Part shown: one piece after another, positions 27,038 through 35,337 of the stretch
Position numbering within the stretch: position 1 is the stretch's first letter
Layout of the letters: every line of letters starts with the position of its first letter
NCBI RefSeq assembly: GCF_000160535.1
Contig: NZ_GG704784.1
Span: forward strand, 6,258 to 70,257
Length of the DNA: 64,000 nucleotides
Direction: 5' to 3'
Origin: Hallella bergensis DSM 17361
GTDB lineage: Bacteria; Bacteroidota; Bacteroidia; Bacteroidales; Bacteroidaceae
The notes under the pieces: generated by a model
The model's database searches: none
What the model was told of the DNA's origin: nothing
What the model saw: the letters and a program-made list of their open reading frames with translations, nothing else
Program-made: the position numbers and the translations under genes

Positions 27038-29237
27038 CAGCTGGCTCATCGCAGGAGTCTTGGCTATGGCAAGCATGATGGGGCTTTCAGAACAAGCCCA
27101 AGCACAGGAACCACTGAAGAGGTTTTCGCTGGAAGACCTGAATTACGGGGGCAACAATTATCACAACATGACCGCCAAGAATCGCTTCACCACATGGTGG
27201 GGCGATGAATTGGTGCGTCTCGACCTCGACAAATGCTACCTCGTTGACAAGAAAACAGGCAAGGAAACACAGCTCCTTACCCTCGAAGAGGTCAATGAAT
27301 GGTTAGTTAAGGACAAGGAAAAGCGTGTTCAATCCCTTTATTATGCTTCATTTCCCTATGCCGACAAGCCCATTGTTTTGCTTCAACATGGCAGCCGGAG
27401 CACCCTGCTCAACTTCAAAACGCAGCAGATAGAATGGTCTTCGGAGACGAAGAACATCAACGTGTTGGAGTGGAATGCAATGTCAAAAGCCTCCGCCTAT
27501 ATCGGTAAGGACGGGCATAATCTGTTTGTTCGCAAGGCTGACGGCAGCAGCAAGCAACTCACAACAGACGGTTCTGCCGACATCGTTTACGGCCAAAGCG
27601 TTCACCGCGACGAGTTCGGCTACACCAAAGGAACCTTCTGGAGCCCCGACGGACAGAAGCTCTTGTTCACCCGTATGGACCAAAGCATGGTAACCTCCTT
27701 CCCTTTGGTCAACATCCCCACCCCCGACAGCAAACCCCGCGAAGGCCAAAGTCGCATCGCAACACCGGCTCCGGAGAAGTATCCGATGGCCGGAGAGCCC
27801 ATGCACAAGGTTACCATCGGCATACACAACCTGCAGAATGGCAACACCATCTACCTGAAAACCGGCGACCCCACCGACCGATATTTCACCAATCCCGCAT
27901 GGAGTCCCGACGCGAAAACGGTGTATCTGTTCGAGCTCAACCGCGACCAGAACGACTGTCGATTGGTGAGTTACGACGCCGAAACGGGCGAAAAGATTGC
28001 CGAACTGTATCGCGAGAGCCACGAAAAATATGTCGAGCCCCTGCACCCCATCGTTTTTCTGCCCTGGGACGACAGCAAGTTTGTGATGCAAAGTCAGCGA
28101 GACGGCTACAACCATCTGTACCTCTTTAACAAAAAAGGCAACCTGATCAAGCAGCTCACCCGCGGTCAATGGGTGGTCATGGAACTGTTGGGTTTCAACC
28201 AGAAAGACAAAAGCGTCATTATCGCGTCCAATGAACGCCATGCCATTCAGCGCAATTTGTTCAGCGTAAACGTCAAGAACGGCAAGCGCACACTGCTCGA
28301 CGAGAACGGCAAAGGATACCATCGTGGCAGCCTCAGCACTTCGGGCGCCTACCTCCTCGACCGCTACTCCACCCCCACCGAGCCCCGCAACATCACCATT
28401 GTGGATGTTAAGGGCAAGAAAGCAAAACGTTATTTCACAGCCGAAAACCCATGGAAGGGCTATAACATACCCGACTACCGATGCGGCACCATCAAAGCCG
28501 CCGATGGCACAACCGACCTGTATTATCGCATGGTGATGCCCATCGGCTTCGACCCGAGCAAGAAATATCCCACCATTGTCTATGTCTACGGCGGCCCACA
28601 CGCTCACAATGTAGAGGCCAGTTGGCACTACGGCAGCCGTTCTTGGGAAACCTACATGGCACAGAAAGGGTATCTGCTGTTCATCCTCGACAACCGCGGC
28701 AGTGAGAACAGGGGGCGCGACTTCGAACAAGCCACCTTCCGACACCTTGGCGACATCGAGGTGCAGGACCAGATGAAGGGCGTGGACTTCCTGAAATCCC
28801 TGCCCTATGTCGACAGCCAGAGGCTTGGCGTGCATGGCTGGAGCTTCGGTGGTTTCATGACCATCAACCTCATGACCACCCATCCCGACGTGTTCAAGGT
28901 GGGCGTGGCAGGCGGTCCGGTCATTGATTGGAAATGGTATGAGGTGATGTACGGCGAGCGATACATGGACACCCCGCAAACCAACCCCGAGGGCTACGCG
29001 CAGTCGAGCCTGCTCCACAAGGCCAAAAACCTGAAGGGAAGACTACAAATTATAACTGGACTCAACGACCCCGTCGTGGTGCCCCAACATTGTCTCACCT
29101 TTATTGAACAATGTATTTTGGAAGGCACACAGCCCGACTTCTTTGTCTATCCGGGCGAACCCCACAACATGAGAGGTCATCAGTCCACCCACCTCCACGA
29201 GCGAATCTCCCGATATTTCGACGATTTTCTGAAATAA
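27027..29237 (+). CDS. S9 family dipeptidyl-peptidase (DPP-IV type)
   Basis: 736 residues from ATG 27027, chosen because it yields a signal peptide (MRINSWLIAGVLAMASMMGL, cleaved after AQAQ); longer in-frame starts lie inside the methyltransferase gene. An N-terminal beta-propeller is followed by an alpha/beta hydrolase domain. The likely triad is Ser606 in GWSFGG, Asp681 in GLNDPVV and His713 in GEPHNMRG. The family cleaves dipeptides, often Xaa-Pro, from peptide N-termini; a periplasmic role in peptide feeding is likely. It overlaps the methyltransferase gene by 11 bases, which suggests translational coupling. Confidence 0.92.
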   Translation: MRINSWLIAGVLAMASMMGLSEQAQAQEPLKRFSLEDLNYGGNNYHNMTAKNRFTTWWGDELVRLDLDKCYLVDKKTGKETQLLTLEEVNEWLVKDKEKRVQSLYYASFPYADKPIVLLQHGSRSTLLNFKTQQIEWSSETKNINVLEWNAMSKASAYIGKDGHNLFVRKADGSSKQLTTDGSADIVYGQSVHRDEFGYTKGTFWSPDGQKLLFTRMDQSMVTSFPLVNIPTPDSKPREGQSRIATPAPEKYPMAGEPMHKVTIGIHNLQNGNTIYLKTGDPTDRYFTNPAWSPDAKTVYLFELNRDQNDCRLVSYDAETGEKIAELYRESHEKYVEPLHPIVFLPWDDSKFVMQSQRDGYNHLYLFNKKGNLIKQLTRGQWVVMELLGFNQKDKSVIIASNERHAIQRNLFSVNVKNGKRTLLDENGKGYHRGSLSTSGAYLLDRYSTPTEPRNITIVDVKGKKAKRYFTAENPWKGYNIPDYRCGTIKAADGTTDLYYRMVMPIGFDPSKKYPTIVYVYGGPHAHNVEASWHYGSRSWETYMAQKGYLLFILDNRGSENRGRDFEQATFRHLGDIEVQDQMKGVDFLKSLPYVDSQRLGVHGWSFGGFMTINLMTTHPDVFKVGVAGGPVIDWKWYEVMYGERYMDTPQTNPEGYAQSSLLHKAKNLKGRLQIITGLNDPVVVPQHCLTFIEQCILEGTQPDFFVYPGEPHNMRGHQSTHLHERISRYFDDFLK

Positions 29238-29312
29238 AAAAGACAGCAAGCTCCTGAAGAAGTCGGCACAATCACAAAGACAAAACAAGGAATAATCACA
29301 AAGACAAGCATC

Positions 29313-30581
29313 ATGAAGATATTACTTTTAGGCGGCGGAGGCCGTGAACACGCACTGGCATGGAAAATAGCACAGAGCAGCAAATGCGAAAAACTGTTCA
29401 TTGCCCCTGGCAACGTCGGCACGGCCGCAATCGGCGAAAATGTGGATATCGAGGTCAACGATTTCGACGAGCAGAAGGAATTCGTCGTGGCCAACCACAT
29501 CAACATGGTGGTCGTGGGTCCTGAAGCACCCTTGGTGAAAGGCGTCTACGATGAGTTCAAGAACGACCCGCGCACCGCTTCCGTGCCCGTTATCGGCCCA
29601 TCGAAGCAGGGTGCCGTGTTGGAGGGCAGCAAGGACTTTGCCAAAGACTTCATGAAACGACACAATATTCCTACGGCTGCCTATGCCACCTTCGACGGCA
29701 CCACCGTGGAAGAGGGCATCAAGTTTCTCGAAACCCTCAAAGCTCCCTACGTGCTCAAGGCCGACGGACTATGCGCAGGCAAGGGCGTACTCATCGTGCC
29801 TACGCTCGAGGAAGCCAAAAAGGAGTTCCGCGAGATGCTCGGCGGCATGTTCGGCAATGCCTCGGCCAAAGTTGTTGTCGAAGAGTTCCTCTCGGGAATA
29901 GAATGCTCCGTATTTGTCCTGACCGACGGCAAGCACTATCAGATTCTGCCCGAGGCCAAGGACTACAAGCGCATTGGCGAGCACGACACCGGTCTGAACA
30001 CCGGCGGTATGGGCAGCGTGACGCCGGTCCCCTTTGCCACTCAGGAATGGATGAAGAAGGTGGAAGACCGCATCATCCGCCCCACCGTGGACGGACTCGC
30101 CGCAGATGGCATCGACTACAAGGGCTTCATCTTCTTCGGACTCATCAACGTGGACGGCGAACCGATGGTCATCGAGTACAACTGTCGCATGGGCGACCCC
30201 GAGACCGAAAGCGTGATGCTGCGCCTCAAGAGCGACATCGTCGACCTCTTTGAGGGCGTGGCCGAGGGAAATCTCGACACCAAAACCGTGGAGTTCGACC
30301 CGCGTGCAGCCGTGTGTGTGATGCTTGTCAGCGGCGGATATCCCGGAAACTACACCAAAGGCTACCCCATCAGCGGCATCGACAGCGTGGAGGGCAGCAT
30401 CGTGTTCCACTCCGGCACGGCCGAGAAAGACGGGCAGGTGGTCACCAACGGCGGCCGTGTGATTGCCGTCTCCTCATACGGGACCAACAAGGAGGAAGCC
30501 CTGCAAAAGAGTTTCACCGAGGCACAGAAGATAAACTTCACCGGAAAATACTTCAGAAAGGACATCGGGCAAGACCTATAG
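29313..30581 (+). CDS. purD: Phosphoribosylamine-glycine ligase
   Basis: 422 residues, ATP-grasp fold. Joins phosphoribosylamine and glycine to form GAR in purine synthesis. The N-terminal motif [19 protein letters not shown], the ATP-grasp lysine/glycine loop [12 protein letters not shown], the [11 protein letters not shown] loop and the metal-binding [12 protein letters not shown] are all present. Full length. It is 75 bases downstream of the peptidase gene and two bases upstream of the next start, so it belongs to the cysE-to-YqaA transcript, without other purine genes nearby. Confidence 0.97.
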   Translation: MKILLLGGGGREHALAWKIAQSSKCEKLFIAPGNVGTAAIGENVDIEVNDFDEQKEFVVANHINMVVVGPEAPLVKGVYDEFKNDPRTASVPVIGPSKQGAVLEGSKDFAKDFMKRHNIPTAAYATFDGTTVEEGIKFLETLKAPYVLKADGLCAGKGVLIVPTLEEAKKEFREMLGGMFGNASAKVVVEEFLSGIECSVFVLTDGKHYQILPEAKDYKRIGEHDTGLNTGGMGSVTPVPFATQEWMKKVEDRIIRPTVDGLAADGIDYKGFIFFGLINVDGEPMVIEYNCRMGDPETESVMLRLKSDIVDLFEGVAEGNLDTKTVEFDPRAAVCVMLVSGGYPGNYTKGYPISGIDSVEGSIVFHSGTAEKDGQVVTNGGRVIAVSSYGTNKEEALQKSFTEAQKINFTGKYFRKDIGQDL

Positions 30582-30583
30582 GA

Positions 30584-31525
30584 ATGACTACATACACCCA
30601 GACCAAGATAGCGCAATCGCGATGGGCACTCCCCGTGACGGCCGTCTACGCCGTGTTGGTGTGCATCGTCTCCGGAGCCATTGCCCAGGGACTCTGGGTG
30701 CAGATGTTGCTGCTTGCCCTGTCCGCCGTCCTCATGGCCGAACTCAACAAGGTTCACAACCTCATCCGCATCTACAGTCAGGCCGTGCCCTGTGCGTTTC
30801 TCATCATGGTCGCCATGGCGGCACCCTTGCTCGCCACGCCCGCAACCGCCGTCACCGGAATTTCCCTCATTGTTTTTTACCTCTGTTTCTTCCAGGCCTA
30901 CCAAGCCCCCACGGCGGCAGGTTGGATCTTCTATGCTTTTGTTGCACTGGGCATAGCCAGCATGGCCTTCGTCCACGTGTTGTTTTTCCTGCCTGTGCTA
31001 TGGATTCTCATGGCCACCAACGTCATGGCTTTCAACAGCCGCACATTCCTGGCCACACTTCTGGGCATAGCCCTGCCCTACTGGTTTGCCGCAGCCTATT
31101 ATATCCATGCGGGCGACATTGGTTATTTCGCCCGCCATTTCACCGAACTCATCCGCTTGAACTCCGTCTTCAACCTGGATCTGCTCGACGAGCACCGCAT
31201 CATCACGCTGACCTTCGTCTTCCTGCTTGCTGCCATAGGGGGCCTGCATTTTCTCACCTATAGCTATCAGGACAAGATACGCACACGCATGATTTTCGAG
31301 ACCTTCATCACTCTCGACATGCTCTGTCTCGCACTCATCGTCATCCTGCCCCAATATTCCGACCCACTATTGGCCATGGCCATCGTCACCACCGCCCCAC
31401 TCATCGGCCATTATTCCGCCCTGTCACACACCCGAATTTCCAACATCTGCTTTATGGCACTCATCGCCATGGCACTCATCATCACCCTTTATAACCTATG
31501 GATGCCCTTAACGATATTCTCATAA
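30584..31525 (+). CDS. Polytopic membrane protein of unknown function
   Basis: 313 residues from ATG 30584, two bases after the purD stop; longer frames start inside purD and are rejected. About ten hydrophobic helices fill most of the protein, with few charged loops. I recognise no transporter or enzyme signature. Proteins of this size and profile downstream of purD are common in Bacteroidota and remain uncharacterised. The 3' end overlaps the next gene by 28 bases, so the two membrane proteins are probably made together. Confidence 0.75.
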   Translation: MTTYTQTKIAQSRWALPVTAVYAVLVCIVSGAIAQGLWVQMLLLALSAVLMAELNKVHNLIRIYSQAVPCAFLIMVAMAAPLLATPATAVTGISLIVFYLCFFQAYQAPTAAGWIFYAFVALGIASMAFVHVLFFLPVLWILMATNVMAFNSRTFLATLLGIALPYWFAAAYYIHAGDIGYFARHFTELIRLNSVFNLDLLDEHRIITLTFVFLLAAIGGLHFLTYSYQDKIRTRMIFETFITLDMLCLALIVILPQYSDPLLAMAIVTTAPLIGHYSALSHTRISNICFMALIAMALIITLYNLWMPLTIFS

Positions 31526-31950
31526 ACTATGGCTATTGGGGCATGCTCCTGTCGGCATTTTGTGCCGGTAGCTTCTTCCCTTTCAGCAGCGAAGTGGTGT
31601 TGATCGGCCTAATGGCAAGCGGACTGGCTCCCGTTCCACTCATTGCCTACGCCACAGTAGGCAACGTTGCGGGCGGCATGTTCAACTATCTCGTAGGCAG
31701 CATGGGCAAGATGGAATGGATCGAGAAGTATCTCCACGTGAAGCCCGACAGCCTCCATCGGGCCCAGCGGTTCATGGCAGGCCGTGGGGCATGGATGGGC
31801 TTTTTCGCCTTTCTGCCCATTCTGGGGTCGGCCATCACCATCTCGCTCGGCCTGATGCGCGCCAACGTCATCATCACCCTGGCCAGCGTCACCTTGGGCA
31901 AGGCCCTGCGCTATGTGCTCCTTGTGTATGGAGCCTATTTGTTTTTTTAA
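31498..31950 (+). CDS. YqaA-family (DedA/SNARE-associated) membrane protein
   Basis: 150 residues with about four membrane helices. GSFFPFSSEVVLIGLMASG and FLPILGSAITISLGLMRAN match the VTT/DedA-like conserved regions of the short YqaA group; DedA-family proteins have been linked to lipid-carrier recycling and membrane homeostasis. The precise function is unknown. Its start overlaps the upstream membrane-protein gene by 28 bases, making it the last gene of the cysE operon. Confidence 0.85.
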   Translation: MDALNDILINYGYWGMLLSAFCAGSFFPFSSEVVLIGLMASGLAPVPLIAYATVGNVAGGMFNYLVGSMGKMEWIEKYLHVKPDSLHRAQRFMAGRGAWMGFFAFLPILGSAITISLGLMRANVIITLASVTLGKALRYVLLVYGAYLFF

Positions 31951-32065
31951 TCACGGACAGTGTTCCCCCCACAGGTTCCCCATGCCGCCCTGTTTCTGGG
32001 TTTGGAACCGGGGATTCCGATATCAGATAAACCGTCCACGCCTACAAGTGAAACCTGACTTCTTA

Positions 32066-32093
32066 TTGCGAAAATATTGCAAATGTATCTTTG
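32066..32093 (+). promoter_or_regulatory. Promoter upstream of the flavin reductase gene
   Basis: TTG at 32066-32068, a 17-base spacer, and TATCTTTG at 32086-32093. This would leave a leader of about 125 bases before the ATG at 32225, containing a short open frame. Confidence 0.6.
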
Positions 32094-32117
32094 TCAACAG
32101 ACCATTCGTTGAAATAT

Positions 32118-32195
32118 ATGCTGCCGGAAGAGGAGATATTGCCTGAAATGGCAGCAGAGCGTATGTCACCAATAAAAAGATTGAAGATATTATAG
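32118..32195 (+). CDS. Possible 25-residue leader peptide
   Basis: ATG 32118 to TAG 32193-32195; the peptide begins MLPEEEILPEMAAERM and ends in a basic segment. It lies entirely in the leader between the promoter and the flavin reductase gene. The frame is open for about 22 more codons upstream, so it might instead be the tail of a decayed gene. Translation is not demonstrated. Confidence 0.25.
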   Translation: MLPEEEILPEMAAERMSPIKRLKIL

Positions 32196-32224
32196 GAGAA
32201 TCATAACATTTAAAACCAGACATC

Positions 32225-32788
32225 ATGAAGAGTTTCAAAGGAAGAGCGTGGTTTATGCCACAGTCAGTAATCGTTATCGGCACATACAATGCCGACGGTA
32301 CACCAAACGCAATGAATGCGGCCTGGTCAGGTCAGTGGGACAATGACAGGATTATGATTTCAATGGGTAATCACCAAACGACCGCCAACCTCAAAGCCAA
32401 TCCCGACTTTACGGTTGCCTTTGCCACCACAGAGACGATGGTTGCAGCCGACTATGTGGGCGTGGTGAGTGGCAAAAAAGTAAAGGATAAGGTTGCAAGA
32501 ACTGGCTGGAAGTTTGAACAAGGCGAGACTGTCAATGCCCCCATATTTACCGACTTTCCAATGACCCTGGAGTGCCGCATTGATCGCAAGATTGATGAGT
32601 CGGAAACCGGCTGCTATATCGTTGCGAAAATCCTGAATATCCGTGTCAGCGAGGAATATCTTGCGGAGGACGGCAAGCCCGACTTAGAGAAAATGCACCT
32701 GTTGACTTTTGACCCAGTACACTTAGGCTATCTGGAGATAGGCAAGCGCGTGGGTAATGCCTTCAAAGACGGCACACAGCTTAAGTAG
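32225..32788 (+). CDS. Flavin reductase-like FMN-binding protein
   Basis: 187 residues of the split-barrel flavin reductase family, which binds FMN and is often paired with NAD(P)H-dependent reduction of flavin or other small acceptors. Visible features are SVIVIGTYNADGTPNAMNAA near the N-terminus, typical of the FMN-binding strand, then NHQTTANLKANPDFTV. The C-terminus reads FDPVHLGYLEIGKRVGNAF, as in Bacteroidota members. It has no signal peptide, its own promoter and no partner in the same transcript. It converges on the pectate lyase gene. Confidence 0.9.
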   Translation: MKSFKGRAWFMPQSVIVIGTYNADGTPNAMNAAWSGQWDNDRIMISMGNHQTTANLKANPDFTVAFATTETMVAADYVGVVSGKKVKDKVARTGWKFEQGETVNAPIFTDFPMTLECRIDRKIDESETGCYIVAKILNIRVSEEYLAEDGKPDLEKMHLLTFDPVHLGYLEIGKRVGNAFKDGTQLK

Positions 32789-32951
32789 GAAATTGGCATA
32801 CCAATGAAATTTCCCTGTCCATGCGGCTGCGCATGGTGCCAACACCCTTCCTTCGCAAGTGCTAAGAATGACATGACGCATCTATTGACTTCCATAGGTT
32901 TCTTCATTCCGATGCTCATGCTCGACTCGATTTGTCGTCGAGAGGCACGAT

Positions 32952-35063
32952 TTAGTGCAGCGTATTGTATGCCAGCACGTTCCATAGGTCGCGCACGCGT
33001 TTCTCAGGATTCCATTTCCCGTCAAAAGTCCATTGGGCAGTGATGGCATGAAACTGGGGTGCTCCCTCCGCTTCATCTAGGTTGTCGTTGAGCCACCCGC
33101 TGTGTCCGCCGTCACGTGAACAACCGTAATAATACACGCGCAATCCCCATGGACACGGGTCAAGCACCTTATCGGTGTAGGCATACCGGATGTTGCGATC
33201 GATGATGTTCTCAGAGAGCTTGCACTCCACGAGGTAGAATTGCGAATCGTGATGATAGCGTCCAAGCGGAGTGGGGCGCATGGCATCGAAATTAGAGTTG
33301 GTGATAACCAGTTTGGCTTTCTTGTCGCTGCGTCCGTCGTGCCAGATAATGTCATGCCCGTCGCCCATGAAGTTGCATCGTGTGGCATAACACCAACCGC
33401 GCGGGCACAGGAAGTCTACGCCTAAACAACGCAGGTTGAGGTCGGCGTGGTAATACATGCCTCCCTTGCCCCATAGTGCAAGGGCATCGTTGCCATCGGC
33501 CCATACGTTGCAGTTGATGACAATGGTGCGTGTGGCCCGGCCAAAGATGGCAAACTGGTGAGAGGTGGTTTTCTCCACCATGGTGCCATAGTTGTTGTAC
33601 ACGGTGAGTCCACTAATCACGCAGTCGTCAGCATTCTCGAGCAGGGTGATGACGCCTGGTCCCACGGGAGATCCGTTCCATGTCTGTTCCTTCATTTTGC
33701 TCTGCAGTTCGGCATACACGATGCGGGTGCTGTCGCGTTGTTCACCCACGAGCACAATGTTGGGGCGATCGATAACCACTTTTTCGTTGTAGGTGCCCTT
33801 GCGCACCAATATCTTGAAAGGCCGCGTGCCTTGCACGGGAGCCTTGGCAATGGCATCTTGAATGCGCTCACCGGCATGCACCACCGCGTCGAAATCGGTT
33901 ATCTTGGCAACATCCTTGCGAAACATCTCGAACACACCGCGCTCGTTGCCGCCCTTGCTGTTGAGCGAAAGCGGCAGTTTGCCAACAGGATCGTGCTTGT
34001 CAGCCCATTGGTTATAGAGGGGATATAGCGCTGCCGGCTTGTTGGTGTACCAGGCGTAGCCGTTGCGTCGCTCAGCACCAATTTCCTCCAAATGCCGACG
34101 GGGAATGCCGTCGCGGTCGCACACATAGGGACTTCCATATTCCAAATCATAAAATCTGGCCCATATAGGTTCGGCCGTGTTGTCGCGTTCGAGATACGAG
34201 AGTCTGTCGAGATTGCCACGTCGGCCGTGCACATACCGGTAGCCTGTTATCTTATGGTCATCGAACCATTGCATGGCACCGTGTACCGCGCGCTTTATTC
34301 CTTCGTCAGGGTGGGGAATCGACATGAGCAGATGTATGAGGGCAGCACTCTCGGCCGAGCAATATGATGGCAGTTCGTAGGCACGTGCATAAGCCGGGCG
34401 AAGCGTCACATGGTCGTGTTGCTGGCACCATACGGTGGGCTTGCCGTTGCTGATGATCTGGGTTTTCAGAATACAGTCGACACCCTTGTCGAAGGCTTTG
34501 GCCGCCCTGCGGCGCAAGTCCTTGCCAACGAGCTTGCCTTGATAAGGCTCCTTGCTGTCGGCAATGTCGCGCAGCAGCAGCATGGTGTTGGCCATGGCAT
34601 CGTCGTTATAGGTGATATGCACTTGGTATCCCCGATTGCGGGGCCAGAACTGTGGCCATCCGCCATTGTCATATTGCCCGCTCAGCAAATACTCCACACC
34701 CTTGCCAAACCCTTCGCGATATTTGTTGTCCTTGGTTTGCTGCCACAGCCGGGCCAGAAACTTAAGCTGTGTGGACGTGGCATTGTTATCGGTGGTAGAG
34801 TCGTCGCGCCTGCCTTTGTCCTGCCTTATCTGCTCAGTCTCTTCCATAGACAGGTGGCGGGTCATGTCGATGTTCTTGGGCCAGCCCCCAGTTACACGCT
34901 GGAAGAGCAATATCTCGTCGCCCACGCGGCGTGCCTCTTCGGTTTTGAAAAAGGCCTTGTCGGTGCGTCGCATCGTATTCGTGATTTTCGACATCTGTGC
35001 CATGCCGCCGACAAATGGTGCAGCAGCAAGAATCAGGGACAGCATCATTTTCTGATAACTCAT
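32952..35063 (-). CDS. Pectate lyase / pectin esterase fusion
   Basis: 703 residues, secreted (signal around MMLSLILAAAPFVGGMAQ). Residues about 35-390 match the PelA/Pel-15E pectate lyase family (PL10): LLFQRVTGGWPKNIDMTRHL, GQYDNGGWPQFWPRNRGYQ and an (alpha/alpha) repeat pattern. From about 400 to the end a right-handed beta-helix of the pectinesterase type (CE8-like) follows, with KILVRKGTYNEKVVIDRPNI and later GDGHDIIWHDGRSDKKAKL. Together these would demethylate and cleave homogalacturonan. It lies just beyond the end of the SusC/SusD operon, with its own promoter-like element, and runs in the same direction. I did not verify each esterase catalytic Asp. Confidence 0.85.
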   Translation of the reverse strand: MSYQKMMLSLILAAAPFVGGMAQMSKITNTMRRTDKAFFKTEEARRVGDEILLFQRVTGGWPKNIDMTRHLSMEETEQIRQDKGRRDDSTTDNNATSTQLKFLARLWQQTKDNKYREGFGKGVEYLLSGQYDNGGWPQFWPRNRGYQVHITYNDDAMANTMLLLRDIADSKEPYQGKLVGKDLRRRAAKAFDKGVDCILKTQIISNGKPTVWCQQHDHVTLRPAYARAYELPSYCSAESAALIHLLMSIPHPDEGIKRAVHGAMQWFDDHKITGYRYVHGRRGNLDRLSYLERDNTAEPIWARFYDLEYGSPYVCDRDGIPRRHLEEIGAERRNGYAWYTNKPAALYPLYNQWADKHDPVGKLPLSLNSKGGNERGVFEMFRKDVAKITDFDAVVHAGERIQDAIAKAPVQGTRPFKILVRKGTYNEKVVIDRPNIVLVGEQRDSTRIVYAELQSKMKEQTWNGSPVGPGVITLLENADDCVISGLTVYNNYGTMVEKTTSHQFAIFGRATRTIVINCNVWADGNDALALWGKGGMYYHADLNLRCLGVDFLCPRGWCYATRCNFMGDGHDIIWHDGRSDKKAKLVITNSNFDAMRPTPLGRYHHDSQFYLVECKLSENIIDRNIRYAYTDKVLDPCPWGLRVYYYGCSRDGGHSGWLNDNLDEAEGAPQFHAITAQWTFDGKWNPEKRVRDLWNVLAYNTLH

Positions 35064-35158
35064 CGTTGTTCGTAGTTTTAGTTTTTAGTTTGTAGTGTGT
35101 TGAGGTCATGGAGGGGGGTGAAAGATACATCGTCCATGCCAACTGTCTAATATATCGA

Positions 35159-35166
35159 CAAAATTA
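35159..35166 (-). promoter_or_regulatory. -7 promoter element for the pectate lyase gene
   Basis: Minus-strand TAATTTTG, about 95 bases before the ATG at 35063, in the 274-base gap after the GH3 gene. A TTTTG lies 14 bases further upstream, which is shorter than the usual spacing. Confidence 0.5.
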
Positions 35167-35337
35167 GGGAAATAATACGACAAAATAGTCATTTTGTGTT
35201 GAAAATCGATGGGATACACCTAACTGTCTGTCCAGCAAAAGCAATAGAAGCTGTGTCACATCAAAGTGACTCAGCATCCATTGTTTATCTGCACCTGAAG
35301 GTGTTACCGAAGTATCATGCGTTCTTCCGCATGCAAC

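Noticed and set aside
30314..30583. A longer start for the membrane protein, inside purD
   Set aside because: The extra 90 residues are Arg/His-rich shadow sequence; ATG 30584 follows the purD stop directly and starts a normal membrane protein.
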